Shown: one piece after another, positions 34,069 to 43,041 of the stretch
How positions within the stretch are numbered: position 1 is the stretch's first letter
How the letters are laid out: each line of letters begins with the position of its first letter
Assembly: GCA_045600125.1 (NCBI GenBank)
Contig: JAZRXH010000142.1
Location: 1 to 64,000 of the forward strand
DNA length: 64,000 bases
Direction: 5' to 3'
Origin: SIG622 sp045600125
GTDB lineage: Bacteria > Bacillota > Clostridia > Oscillospirales > CAG-382
Made by a program: the position numbers and the translations under genes
The notes under the pieces: model-generated
What the model was told of the DNA's origin: nothing
Database searches by the model: none
What the model saw: the letters and a program-made list of their open reading frames with translations, nothing else

Positions 34069-35346
34069 TTAGTCCAAAACAGACGCTGCTGGGTTCAGAA
34101 GCTCGATTTTTTCGTTCAGCGTGAATACCCGGTTATCCCGGCACATCTTTTTCTCGAACGCCGCCGCTTCCTCGTCCGACTCTTTTGCACGGCAGGCGAA
34201 GGGCTGTCCTTCCTTCCGAAGGATCGTGTTGCCAAAGATTTTATAGTCCTCGGGAAGTGCCGAGAAGCCGCCGGACTTGTACAGCGTAAAGTATCTGGAG
34301 CCGCAGAAAAGGTTGCCGGTGACGGTGATATCGCACATTTTGGAGTCCATGCCGTACATCAGAAGGGGGCAGGATACTGTCTTGTTTGGCCTTGCGGGGA
34401 AGAAGGCACAGTAGCCGCTGTCGATGCATACGTTATTCTCGAAATGGCAGTTCTTGAAGCCGATGCCCTCGCCGCAGCCCGACGACCATACCTCAAAGCA
34501 CTGCTGACAGTCCCACATGGTATTGCCGATAAAGTACATATTTTCCCAACTGCAATCCGGATCCCTTCCCTGCATGGTGATGGCTACGTCGTAGATCTCG
34601 GAGAATTTGCAGTTCTCCACGGTGCAGTCCCGGGAGCCTGCCCAGAATTCCACGCCGTTGCCGTAGCGGGTGTTGGGAACGGGATAGTTCGGGAGAAGAG
34701 CACCGCCGATTTCATGAAATTCACAGCCGGCGATATAAGCGCCCTTGGATACGCCGTTGATGCCGTGGGCGCCTACGCCGCAGATGCAGAGGTCGGTCAC
34801 CCGCAGGTTGTCGCACAGCGCAATGCCGCTCACCTGACAGGCGATGCGGAGGTCGGCAAAGCTTTCAGACGGCTCTTTGTCGCAGTAGATGTATACGTAC
34901 TTGTCGTCGTTGTAAAAGTCGAAGCTTTCGCAGAGCTTCCCGTACTCGAATATCTTATGGGGATATATTTTCCCACAGACCCGGATGAAGCCTACGTTGG
35001 TGTTCCGGTCGCAGGTGTTTCCCGTAAAGCAAGACGTATCGGTCAGGTCAAGACGGTAGATGTTTTCGCCGACCTTCTCGAAGGCGTCGGGATTTGCGAT
35101 CTTGTACACGCTGAGGACCGGCTTCGGAAGTCTTTCGTCTCCGTAAGCGCCGAAGGCGGTGGGATGCTCCTTGTCGGGTCCCGCCTTCGGATAGAAGTGT
35201 CCGTAAAAGACGTCGCCCCGGCGGAAGAGGAGGGTGTCGCCGCCGCAAAGACGGCTTCTTATTTTGGAAATATTCTGCCACGGGGTCTTTTCCGAAAGGC
35301 CGTCGTTTTCATCGTTCCCGAGGTTGGAAATATAGTATGTGCTCAT
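34069..35346 (-). CDS. Right-handed parallel beta-helix protein (copy A)
   Basis: A 425-residue protein that opens with TYYISNLGNDENDGLSEKTPW, the DUF1565-like cap seen in many beta-helix polysaccharide-active proteins, followed by repeated coils rich in N, C and G (CTVENCKFSEIYD, GFKNCHFENNVCIDSGYC). It lacks a signal peptide. Such folds act as polysaccharide lyases, epimerases or glycosidases, but no catalytic set is obvious. It has a paralogue at 44032-45525 with the same cap motif. A strong promoter lies at 35395-35423. Activity not assigned. Confidence 0.8.
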   Translation of the reverse strand: MSTYYISNLGNDENDGLSEKTPWQNISKIRSRLCGGDTLLFRRGDVFYGHFYPKAGPDKEHPTAFGAYGDERLPKPVLSVYKIANPDAFEKVGENIYRLDLTDTSCFTGNTCDRNTNVGFIRVCGKIYPHKIFEYGKLCESFDFYNDDKYVYIYCDKEPSESFADLRIACQVSGIALCDNLRVTDLCICGVGAHGINGVSKGAYIAGCEFHEIGGALLPNYPVPNTRYGNGVEFWAGSRDCTVENCKFSEIYDVAITMQGRDPDCSWENMYFIGNTMWDCQQCFEVWSSGCGEGIGFKNCHFENNVCIDSGYCAFFPARPNKTVSCPLLMYGMDSKMCDITVTGNLFCGSRYFTLYKSGGFSALPEDYKIFGNTILRKEGQPFACRAKESDEEAAAFEKKMCRDNRVFTLNEKIELLNPAASVLD

Positions 35347-35394
35347 GGCTTTTCGTCCTTTCTCTGCAAGCGCCTAAGCGCTTTTTTTACTGCC

Positions 35395-35423
35395 ATTATA
35401 TCCCGCAAAGAGGGCAAAGTCAA
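35395..35423 (-). promoter_or_regulatory. Sigma-A promoter of beta-helix copy A
   Basis: Minus-strand -35 TTGACT (35418-35423), 17-nt spacer, -10 TATAAT (35395-35400), about 50 nt before the coding start. Confidence 0.8.
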
Positions 35424-35457
35424 GAGGGAAAAGGGAGTTTGCAAAGAAGATGGAAAT

Positions 35458-35486
35458 GCCCTCCGCATCATTACCGTGCGGAGGGC
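35458..35486 (-). terminator. Hairpin after pheT, probable terminator
   Basis: A 9-bp GC-rich stem (35458-35466 with 35478-35486) lies 47 nt past the pheT stop; the following minus-strand tract is only moderately T-rich. Confidence 0.6.
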
Positions 35487-35532
35487 TGATTTCTTGATTA
35501 TGGGAAGACTATCCGATTGCCGGAGGATGCTT

Positions 35533-37917
35533 TTACGCTCTCAGCGTTACGCCGAATTCCTTTTCGAGACCCTCGAGGATCTTCTTTACAACGGCGTCTG
35601 CCTCTTCGTCGGAGATGGTCTTTTCCTTGTTGCGGAGTACGATGTTGTACGCCATGGACTTCTTGCCCTCGCCGAGCTTGTCCGACTTGAATACGTCGAA
35701 GACCTCGACCTTTTCGAGAAGCTTTCCGGCAAGCTCTGCTATCGCCTTCCGGAGAGTACCTGCTTCCAGCGTATCGTCGCAGACGAAAGCAAGGTCACGG
35801 GTGGAGGCGGGGAACTTTGGAAGATGAACGTACTCTCTGTCTGCCTTGCGCAGCTCGAAGATGGCTTCGGTGTCGCCTTCCGCCGCAAGGATCGGATAGT
35901 CGAAGCCGTAGTTCTTCTGAAGAGCGGGATGGAGCTGACCGAGGGTGAAGAGCACTCTGCCGTCCTTTATGATCTTTGCGCATCTGCCGGGATGATAAGA
36001 CGGATTGTCGGTGCAGGAAACCGTTTCGTAGCCCTCGATGCCGGCGGCGTCGAGAACGTCCTCACAGACGCCCTTCAGTTCGTAGAAGTCGAAGGTGTTG
36101 TAGGAGGCGATGACGGTGGTGTAATCCTCGCTGGCAAGGTCGCCGGTAGGCACGTAGATCTTCGCCTTTTCATAGATCGCCGCCTTTTCGTTGCGGTGAC
36201 GGTTGTTGTTGGAAAGGGCTTCGAGAACGCCGGGAAGCGCCGTGGTACGCATGATGCTGGTGTCCTCGCCGAGAGGATTGGAGATGACGATGGAATTGCG
36301 AAGATTGCTGTCCTCGGGAAGGAGGATCTTGTCATACCACTTGGGGCTGATGAAGGAGTAGGTCTGTACCTCGTAGATGCCCTTGCCCTGAAGAAGGGTG
36401 TCGAGGGAAGCGAGGAATTCCTGCTTGGGCGTTCTGCCGCCGTCTACGGCTTCCCCCTTGAAGCGGGTAGCGGGAATATCGTTGTAGCCGTGGATACGGA
36501 CGACTTCTTCGGCAATGTCCGGCATTTCGAGAAGGTCGGCACGGTAGGACGGGGGAGTGAGCATACCGTCCTTGTATACAACATCCAGCTTCGAAAGAGC
36601 GTCCAGCATGAATTCCTCGGAAATATCGGTGCCGAGGAAGGCGTTGATCTTATCGGGGTTGAAGGGAATGGATTTGATCTCTCTGTGAGTGGGATATACG
36701 TCGATGATGCCGTCGACTACCTCGCCGGCACCGAGCAGTTCAATGAGCTCGCAGGCTCTTTCGATGGCGGGCAGACAGTTTTCCTCGTCAAGACCCTTTT
36801 CGTACTTGCCGCTTGCTTCGGTACGCATACCGAGGTCACGGGCGGTGATACGGACGGAGGGTCCGAAGAAGTTGGCGGATTCAAAGATGATGGTATTGGT
36901 ATCGGGCTGAATCTCGGAGTTCTCGCCGCCCATGACACCGGCTACCGCTACGGCTCTTTCTGTGTCGGCGATCACGAGCATTTCTTCCGAAAGGTCTCTC
37001 TTGTTGCCGTCGAGAGTGGTGATCTTTTCGTCCTTTTCAGCCTTGCGTACGATGATCTTTCCGCCCTTGATGAAGTTGTAGTCAAAGGCATGCATGGGCT
37101 GACCGTATTCCAGCATAACGTAGTTGGTGATGTCCACGATGTTGTTGATCGGTCTTACGCCGCAGTTGCGGAGTCTTTCCCGCATCCATCTGGGGGAGGG
37201 AGCCACCTTGATATTCTTCACCATTCTTGCGCAGTAACGGTGACACAGCTCGGGAGCCTTGATCTCCACGCTGAGGTGCTTATTGATGTTATCGCCGTCG
37301 CCGCAGCCCTTGACTTTCGGTACGGGAGCCTTGAATTCCTTACCGAAGGAAACGGCGGATTCTCTGGCAAGACCGATGATGGAAAGACAGTCGGGTCTGT
37401 TGGAGGTGATCTCAAATTCTACAACGGTATCGTCGTAGCCGGTGATCGAGCGAACATCGTCGCCGGGCTTTACGCCGTCTTCCTTGATGAGCCAGATGCC
37501 GTCCTCTACCTGATAGGGCACGTCGTGAACGTCAAGACCCAGCTCGCCGATGGAGCAGAGCATGCCGTTGGAGATGACGCCGCGGAGCTTTCCGGATTCG
37601 ATCTTCTTGCCGTCGGGAAGAAGCGATTTATGAAGAGCGGCGGGGACAAGCTCGCCGGGCTTTACGTTCTGTGCGCCGGTGACGATCTGCACGGGCTCAC
37701 CGCTTCCGACGTCTACCTGACAGACGAGAAGGTGGTCGCTGTCGGGATGCTTTTCCACCGAGAGGAGCTTTCCGACAAGAATGTTGTTCATTTTTTCGCA
37801 GAGGCACTCGTAGCCCTCTACCTTGGAGCCTGTATCGGTCATACGGTCGCAGTACGCCTTCGGGGAAATATCGCCGAGGTCAACGTAATCCGCAAGCCAT
37901 TTCATGGATAAATTCAT
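35533..37917 (-). CDS. pheT: Phenylalanine-tRNA ligase beta subunit
   Basis: The 794-residue subunit of the (alpha-beta)2 enzyme that charges tRNA-Phe. In order: N-terminal EMAP/tRNA-binding domain (about 40-150, VGKLLSVEKHPDSDHLLVCQVDVG), B3/B4 editing domain (about 210-390, with RWMRERLRNCGVRPINNIVDITNYVMLEYGQPMHAFD-type region), B5 domain (about 400-475), catalytic-like core, and the C-terminal anticodon-binding FDX-ACB domain (about 700-794, FPASTRDLAFVCDD). It follows pheS by 57 nt on the same strand. Confidence 0.98.
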   Translation of the reverse strand: MNLSMKWLADYVDLGDISPKAYCDRMTDTGSKVEGYECLCEKMNNILVGKLLSVEKHPDSDHLLVCQVDVGSGEPVQIVTGAQNVKPGELVPAALHKSLLPDGKKIESGKLRGVISNGMLCSIGELGLDVHDVPYQVEDGIWLIKEDGVKPGDDVRSITGYDDTVVEFEITSNRPDCLSIIGLARESAVSFGKEFKAPVPKVKGCGDGDNINKHLSVEIKAPELCHRYCARMVKNIKVAPSPRWMRERLRNCGVRPINNIVDITNYVMLEYGQPMHAFDYNFIKGGKIIVRKAEKDEKITTLDGNKRDLSEEMLVIADTERAVAVAGVMGGENSEIQPDTNTIIFESANFFGPSVRITARDLGMRTEASGKYEKGLDEENCLPAIERACELIELLGAGEVVDGIIDVYPTHREIKSIPFNPDKINAFLGTDISEEFMLDALSKLDVVYKDGMLTPPSYRADLLEMPDIAEEVVRIHGYNDIPATRFKGEAVDGGRTPKQEFLASLDTLLQGKGIYEVQTYSFISPKWYDKILLPEDSNLRNSIVISNPLGEDTSIMRTTALPGVLEALSNNNRHRNEKAAIYEKAKIYVPTGDLASEDYTTVIASYNTFDFYELKGVCEDVLDAAGIEGYETVSCTDNPSYHPGRCAKIIKDGRVLFTLGQLHPALQKNYGFDYPILAAEGDTEAIFELRKADREYVHLPKFPASTRDLAFVCDDTLEAGTLRKAIAELAGKLLEKVEVFDVFKSDKLGEGKKSMAYNIVLRNKEKTISDEEADAVVKKILEGLEKEFGVTLRA

Positions 37918-37974
37918 AACTTATATTTCCTCCTGTTATCGTTGTCATTCTAAAATAAGCTGCAGCCCGGCTTA

Positions 37975-38994
37975 TCAGAACTGGGAAAGGAACCGCACGT
38001 CGTTCTCGTAGAGAAGACGCATGTCGTCGATGTTGAACTTCTTCATGACGATACGTTCGATACCCATGCCGAAGGCAAAGCCGGAATATACGTCCGGGTC
38101 GATGCCGCAGCCGCGGAGCACGTTGGGATGGACCATGCCGGCTCCGAGAATTTCGATCCAGCCCTCGCCCTTGCAGAGACGGCAGCCCTTGCCGCCGCAG
38201 ACGAAGCAGGAAACGTCGACCTCGCAGGAGGGCTCGGTGAAGGGGAAGTGATGCGGTCTGAAACGGATCTTGGTGTCCTCGCCGAACATGCGCTGTGCGA
38301 AGATCTCGAGGGTGCCCTTCAGGTCGCTCATGGTGATGCCCTTGTCCACGACAAGACCCTCTACCTGATGGAACATGGGGGAGTGGGTGCCGTCTACGGC
38401 ATCGGAACGGTAAACCCTGCCGGGGGAAATGATCCTTATCGGAGGCTTCTGCTTTTCCATGACGTGTACCTGCACCGAGGAGGTCTGCGTCCGGAGAAGC
38501 ACCTTGGGATTGATATAGAAGGTATCCTGCGTATCACGGGCGGGATGGAACTCGGGGATGTTCAGCGCCGTGAAGTTGTAATAGTCGTATTCCACCTCGG
38601 GACCCTCGGCGATGGAAAAGCCCATGCCGATGAAGATGTTTTCGATCTCGGTCTGGATTTTGGAAATGGGGTGAGCCTTTGCGCAGGCGCATTTCTTGGA
38701 GGGAAGGGTAACGTCCAGCTTTTCGGCTGCCATTCTCTTTGCCGCTTCTCTCGATTCGACCTCGCTCTTTGCCTTTTCAAAGGCTTCTTCGATGGCGACA
38801 CGCACCTCGTTCGCTATCTGACCGATGACCGGTCTTTCTTCGGGAGTAAGCGAAGCCATTCCGCGAAGAAGACCTGCCAGCTCGCTCTTTTTGCCGAGGT
38901 ACTTGACCTTCATCTGCTCAAGCTCGCCGCCGTTTGTAACGCCGGCAAGAGCAGCGAGAGCCTGTTCTTTCAGATTCAGAAGTTGTTCTCTCAT
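37975..38994 (-). CDS. pheS: Phenylalanine-tRNA ligase alpha subunit
   Basis: The 339-residue catalytic class II synthetase subunit. The N-terminal coiled coil (1-90) binds tRNA; the core shows motif 2 with FRPHHFPFTEPSCEVDV and motif 3 with GFAFGMGIERIVMKKF. A Cys cluster (CFVCGGKGCRLCKGEGW) sits after motif 2, a common variant in this family. AAAGGAA precedes the ATG. No T-box lies directly upstream; the nearest one is 0.9 kb away, before the GDPD-family gene. Confidence 0.98.
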   Translation of the reverse strand: MREQLLNLKEQALAALAGVTNGGELEQMKVKYLGKKSELAGLLRGMASLTPEERPVIGQIANEVRVAIEEAFEKAKSEVESREAAKRMAAEKLDVTLPSKKCACAKAHPISKIQTEIENIFIGMGFSIAEGPEVEYDYYNFTALNIPEFHPARDTQDTFYINPKVLLRTQTSSVQVHVMEKQKPPIRIISPGRVYRSDAVDGTHSPMFHQVEGLVVDKGITMSDLKGTLEIFAQRMFGEDTKIRFRPHHFPFTEPSCEVDVSCFVCGGKGCRLCKGEGWIEILGAGMVHPNVLRGCGIDPDVYSGFAFGMGIERIVMKKFNIDDMRLLYENDVRFLSQF

Positions 38995-39184
38995 TTTTTG
39001 ACCATTCCTTTCTTCGGGTAAAGCCTCCGTGCTGTTTCAAAAAAGAAAGGCACGAATGCACGTACTGGAAAGCGACCCGCTTTTCAAACCTTTCACCCTG
39101 TTATTTCCGGCACGCATCCGTGCCGCATATTTACGCTTTATTTTGCCCGCTGCGGGCTTTTTTACTGTTTTCAAAGCGGCTCTT

Positions 39185-39880
39185 TTACATACCGAGGACT
39201 CTTTTTGCCTGCTCGACAAAATTCGTCAGAACACCGTCACAGCCGTTTGCCTTTACGCTTGCGAAGACGTCATCGTCACAGTAGCCGCACCGTGTGCCGT
39301 TCACCATGACGTAGCATTCCTTGCCCGCCTTGTGGATCCTGTCGATGAGCTCCGGCTGCATCCACTGCTGCCAGATGCGGATGACCTCGGCGTCGCTTGC
39401 GAGATAATCGTCTATGCTCCTGCCGTCGGGGATGAAGCAAAGTATCTTTATCTCCGGGTTGAAATCCTTCACGAGCTTTATATCGGACAGCTCCTGAATG
39501 CCGACGAGGATGTCCTTCTCGATGCCGTACCTGCGGCAGCATTCGAGGATCTTTGTCAGAACCTCGCCGCCCTCTTTTATGTGGAAGAGGATCTTTTTCA
39601 CGCCCGCATCCAGCATATCCTCAAGGACAAGGGAGCCGAAGCCGGGAGCGTCTTTCCTTTTCAAAGCCTTGAATTCTTCGGTGGTCATGCTCCTTATCAC
39701 GTCGTCCACGCCGAACAGATCCCGGCAGTTGTCGTCGTGGCTGACTGCAAGTCCCATATCCGAAAGGTGACGGATGTCGAACTCGGAATAGCTTGCACCG
39801 ATCGCTGCGGAATGAAGTGCGGCATCCGGTGTGATCCGCGGATATTTGTCCTCGCCGCACTGATGTGCAATGATTACCAT
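39185..39880 (-). CDS. Glycerophosphodiester phosphodiesterase family protein
   Basis: A 231-residue GDPD-type TIM barrel. Metal and catalytic positions are largely present: His6 in IAHQCG, Glu33 and Asp35 in YSEFDIR, and His48 in VSHDD; the C-terminal strand GVLTNF matches the family DGiiTDrP region. The usual Arg after the first His is replaced by Gln, which may change substrate or activity. No signal peptide, so cytoplasmic. It sits between a Phe T-box leader and pheS-pheT, all on one strand, with no minus-strand terminator visible before pheS. GAAAAGGCGAAAAG lies ahead of the ATG. Confidence 0.78.
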   Translation of the reverse strand: MVIIAHQCGEDKYPRITPDAALHSAAIGASYSEFDIRHLSDMGLAVSHDDNCRDLFGVDDVIRSMTTEEFKALKRKDAPGFGSLVLEDMLDAGVKKILFHIKEGGEVLTKILECCRRYGIEKDILVGIQELSDIKLVKDFNPEIKILCFIPDGRSIDDYLASDAEVIRIWQQWMQPELIDRIHKAGKECYVMVNGTRCGYCDDDVFASVKANGCDGVLTNFVEQAKRVLGM

Positions 39881-39930
39881 TACTTTTCGCCTTTCTGTTT
39901 AGTTTTAGTCGGTACCTATGAGAAAATAAA

Positions 39931-40200
39931 AGCCCCTTGCCCTGTAAAAAGGACAAGGGACGACAAAATGCCGTGGTACCACCCGGATTCCCGCAGAGAA
40001 TGGAAAAACTTCTGCGGCTCATGTTGGCGTTAACGCCGCCTGCGTCTCTGACTACGGCGGGAATCCCGCTTTCACCAAAGAAGCTCCGAAGCGAAATCAC
40101 AGACACCGGGCAGGGAGCCTTTCACCGCCGCTCCTCGCTGATACCGCCGCTATGGACATCTGCACTCTTCATCATAGCCTTTGTATATCAAAAAATACTG
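39931..40200 (-). ncRNA. T-box leader, Phe specifier
   Basis: Minus-strand leader with the invariant T-box GGGTGGTACCACGG (39971-39984), whose TGGT bulge would pair with ACCA at the tRNA 3' end. It is followed by a terminator (arms 39951-39959 and 39934-39942, then TTTTATTTT). Stem I contains GATGAAGAGTG on its 5' side, the apical GGTGAAAG, and a 3' specifier loop reading GATTTCG; TTC (40093-40095) is the best specifier, encoding Phe. Uncharged tRNA-Phe would stabilise the antiterminator. The promoter is at 40207-40235. The regulated genes should be the GDPD gene and, if read through, pheS-pheT. Confidence 0.9.
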
Positions 40201-40206
40201 TTTAGC

Positions 40207-40235
40207 ATTCTACCACACTATTCCCGATTTTGCAA
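40207..40235 (-). promoter_or_regulatory. Sigma-A promoter of the T-box leader
   Basis: Minus-strand -35 TTGCAA (40230-40235), 17-nt spacer, -10 TAGAAT (40207-40212), immediately ahead of the leader RNA. Confidence 0.8.
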
Positions 40236-40321
40236 GGGGAATTTTGCAATTTTTTCAAAATTTTTTCAAAAAACAGTGCGATTTTGCAAAGTTTTTCGGG
40301 ATTCTTTGAAGGAAAGAAGCC

Positions 40322-41365
40322 TTACTTTGTCACCGTGACCTTTTTCAGGTTTCTCGGTGCGTCGGGGTTCAGACCCTTGACGGCGGTCAGCTTGCAGGCA
40401 AACAGCTGTGCGAATACCGCAAAGAGGAAGGGGGAAAGGGCGTCACTGCCAAGAGCAGGCACCTTGAAGCTGAGAGGACGGTCGGCGAGTATGTCGGCGT
40501 TGTCCGATACGAGGATCGTCTCAGCACCGACCGTGTCGAGTCTTGTCAGCATGTCCTTTGCGTTGTCGAGGCATACGCCGTCGGCGGCGTAGAGGATGAC
40601 GGGAGTACCTTGCTCCAGCTGAGCAAAGGGACCGTGATAGAAGTCGCTCATGGCGTAGCCCTTCATCTTCACGTAGTTGGTCTCCTGGAGCTTCAACGCA
40701 CCCTCCAGAGCGATGGGGTAGGAGATACCCCTTGCGAGGATGAAGCCTTCGGTCATATAGCGGTATCTGTCGATAATCTCATCAATCTTCGGAGCCACCT
40801 TGATGAGCATTTCCTCAACGGCGTCCGGCACACGGCGGAGTCCCTCGAGAAGCTCCTTGTTCTTCGACCACTTGGCGGCAAACAGTGCAAGGGCGTACAT
40901 CTGCGAGGTGAAGGTCTTGGTGGCGGCTACGCTCTTTTCCTCACCGGCATTGCAGAACAGCGCAAAGTCCGCTTCCTTCGCCATGGGCGACTTGGGGTCG
41001 TTTGTGACCGATACCACCGGAGCGCCGCACCTTCTTCCGTGCTCCATGATACAGCGCACGTCCTCCGCCTTGCCGGACTGGGAAACGCCTACGACGAGGG
41101 CATTGGAAAGATCGAGATCCGATTCATACAGCGTGACCACGGACGGGAGCGCCAAAGCGCAGGGAATCTTCTTGGTAACGCCGAGCAGATAGCTCGCATA
41201 CATGGAGGCGTGGTCGGAGGTGCCTCTTGCGGCAAAATAAACGAGAGACGGCTCCTTTGCCCACAGCTTTTCGCAAAGAGCATTGAGGACAACTTCGTTT
41301 TCCTTTTCAACACTGCGAAGCACCGAGGCCTGCTCGTATATTTCCTTTTCCATCAGAGTTTTCAT
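40322..41365 (-). CDS. SIS-domain sugar isomerase/deaminase (GlmS isomerase-like)
   Basis: A 347-residue protein with two SIS domains and no glutaminase domain. Landmarks are YFAARGTSDHASMYASYLLG, VGVSQSGKAEDV (phosphate-binding Ser loop), the GLMS-like ARGISYPIALEGALKLQETNYV and a final NPDAPRNLKKVTVTK. Stand-alone GlmS isomerase-like proteins act as amino-sugar phosphate deaminases (NagB-II type) or fructosamine deglycases; which one is not clear. Together with the NagZ-like GH3 gene it fits amino-sugar use. Upstream of the T-box promoter on the same strand. Confidence 0.87.
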   Translation of the reverse strand: MKTLMEKEIYEQASVLRSVEKENEVVLNALCEKLWAKEPSLVYFAARGTSDHASMYASYLLGVTKKIPCALALPSVVTLYESDLDLSNALVVGVSQSGKAEDVRCIMEHGRRCGAPVVSVTNDPKSPMAKEADFALFCNAGEEKSVAATKTFTSQMYALALFAAKWSKNKELLEGLRRVPDAVEEMLIKVAPKIDEIIDRYRYMTEGFILARGISYPIALEGALKLQETNYVKMKGYAMSDFYHGPFAQLEQGTPVILYAADGVCLDNAKDMLTRLDTVGAETILVSDNADILADRPLSFKVPALGSDALSPFLFAVFAQLFACKLTAVKGLNPDAPRNLKKVTVTK

Positions 41366-41455
41366 GATTCTTCAGCTTCTTTCTTTATTTTTTTATGGGT
41401 GGAGTATTTACAATAATTATGTTTTCGGGGACTGCCGAAGGAACGGCTCCCGTTC

Positions 41456-42778
41456 TTATGCGGCGTTTCCGTCGATCATGGCGAGGAAATCGTCGCTGAG
41501 GAATTCCCGGTCAACGGTATTGGTGACGTAGCCCTTCATCTGCTCGAAGTTCGACGCTTCGGAAAGGTTGCTGCCGTGGGTCGCAAGAAGCTCGGGGGTG
41601 AATTCCGAGAACCTGTAGATCTTCAGTTTTCTTCTCGATTTGTTGTAGTAGCATACCGTGGGGATGAGCTTGGGATTTGCGATGACGGCGTCCTTCGTGT
41701 CCTCGTCATAATATTGGATATCGAAGGTGAGAAGACCGCCCACCATATTTCTCGAATACAGCATGGTGGAGAGGAGATTGCCGATGGAGTAAGCCACAAG
41801 GGTCTTTTTGCCGTCGGGTCTGTCCCGCCATTCCATGGGCTGGAGCACGTGAGGATGGTGACCGATGATAACGTCTACGTTGTTGTTTACGAGCAGGTCG
41901 CAGTATTTCTGCTGTTCGTCGTTGGGCTTGAAGTGATCCTCGTAGCCCCAATGGATCGACACGAACACAAGGTCGGCGTTGGCTCTTGCCTCCTTGCAGT
42001 GCCGGTCTACCGTTTCCTCGTCGTAGTAGGGTACCCAGAGCGTGCTCGAAGCGGGGAGGTAGATGCCGTTGGTGCCGTAGGTATAAGAAAGGAGAGCGAT
42101 TTTCAGACCGTTGTAGTCGTAATACCGGACGGTGTTGAAGTCCTCTTCGCTTTCGTAGCCGCCGATGAGGGTCACGGGCTTTGTCTTCCAGAAGTTGATG
42201 CTGTTCTCATAGCCCTTGGCGCCCTTGTCCAGCATATGGTTGTTGGCGATGCTCACGATGTCGAAGCCGGTGTTGACGATGGCGTCGCCCATCTCGTTCG
42301 GAGCGTTGAAGGTGGGGTAGCCGGAATAACCGAATTCGCTTCCCGCAATGGGTCCTTCCTGATTGATGTAAGCGATATCCCGGGAGGAAACGAGCTCCCG
42401 GATGTTGTCGTACATCGGATCGAAGATATAGCTTTCACCGGTGCCCGCCGCCTTGGCGTTGAGCTCGGCGTCGTAGTATACGTTGGTGTGTACGATGTTG
42501 TCACCCGCCGCAAGGAAGGTCACGTTGTGAAGAACGGGCTCGGGTTCGGGTTCGGGCTCTTCTTCTTTTTCTTTTTCTTTTTCTTTCGTTCCCGGTTCGT
42601 CTTCGTTCCCGGCGTCGATGCTTTCGACCTTTACCGTTTCGCCGTTGTCCTTTCCGTCCTCCTTCCCGGGCTTTTGCGAAGTGCCGGCAAGACGGTTATT
42701 GAGAACGATGATGACGACGAGCAGTGCCACGCACATGACCGCCGCAAAAAACAGAGAAAACAGCTGCTTGGTTTTCAT
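41456..42778 (-). CDS. CapA family metallophosphatase-fold protein
   Basis: A 440-residue membrane-anchored protein. A signal-anchor helix spans about 7-27, followed by a low-complexity linker of Glu, Lys and Pro repeats (about 60-84), then a PGA_cap domain (about 88-400): FLAAGDNIVHTNV, INQEGPI, ANNHMLDKG, VFVSIHWGYE and IIGHHPHVLQPME carry the metal-ligand Asp, Asn and His residues. In Bacillus CapA belongs to poly-gamma-glutamate export; no capB or capC is nearby, so a capsule role is not supported here. The active site faces outside. Confidence 0.9.
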   Translation of the reverse strand: MKTKQLFSLFFAAVMCVALLVVIIVLNNRLAGTSQKPGKEDGKDNGETVKVESIDAGNEDEPGTKEKEKEKEEEPEPEPEPVLHNVTFLAAGDNIVHTNVYYDAELNAKAAGTGESYIFDPMYDNIRELVSSRDIAYINQEGPIAGSEFGYSGYPTFNAPNEMGDAIVNTGFDIVSIANNHMLDKGAKGYENSINFWKTKPVTLIGGYESEEDFNTVRYYDYNGLKIALLSYTYGTNGIYLPASSTLWVPYYDEETVDRHCKEARANADLVFVSIHWGYEDHFKPNDEQQKYCDLLVNNNVDVIIGHHPHVLQPMEWRDRPDGKKTLVAYSIGNLLSTMLYSRNMVGGLLTFDIQYYDEDTKDAVIANPKLIPTVCYYNKSRRKLKIYRFSEFTPELLATHGSNLSEASNFEQMKGYVTNTVDREFLSDDFLAMIDGNAA

Positions 42779-43041
42779 TCTGATACAATCCCTCCGTAAG
42801 TTTTCTTCTCGGTACGGACAAAAGAATACGTCGCTTCAAAGTACGCTTGAATCCGGAAACCGTCTTTTGACCGTTTTCTCCCTTTGGGGATACCGGGATT
42901 TCAAGCGGGAAGCGGCAGAGCTTTGCCGAGTCCCGAAGCATTCAATTTCCGCTTTATTTTCTTCTTCCGGCGCACAAAAAGCTGCCGGAAAACAGTAAAA
43001 AAGAGACAGACCGAAAAACGGAGAGTCCCTGATTTACGATA

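Noticed and set aside
34444..37911. An 1155-residue plus-strand open frame across beta-helix copy A and pheT
   Set aside because: It spans two well-supported genes on the other strand and their intergenic promoter, and shows no recognisable protein features.
39139..39160. Terminator between the GDPD gene and pheS
   Set aside because: The GCCCGC/GCGGGC hairpin is followed by a T-run only on the plus strand, so it would not stop the minus-strand transcript.
41456..42778. Capsule operon reading of the CapA-like gene
   Set aside because: No capB, capC or capE partner lies nearby, so only the metallophosphatase fold is claimed.
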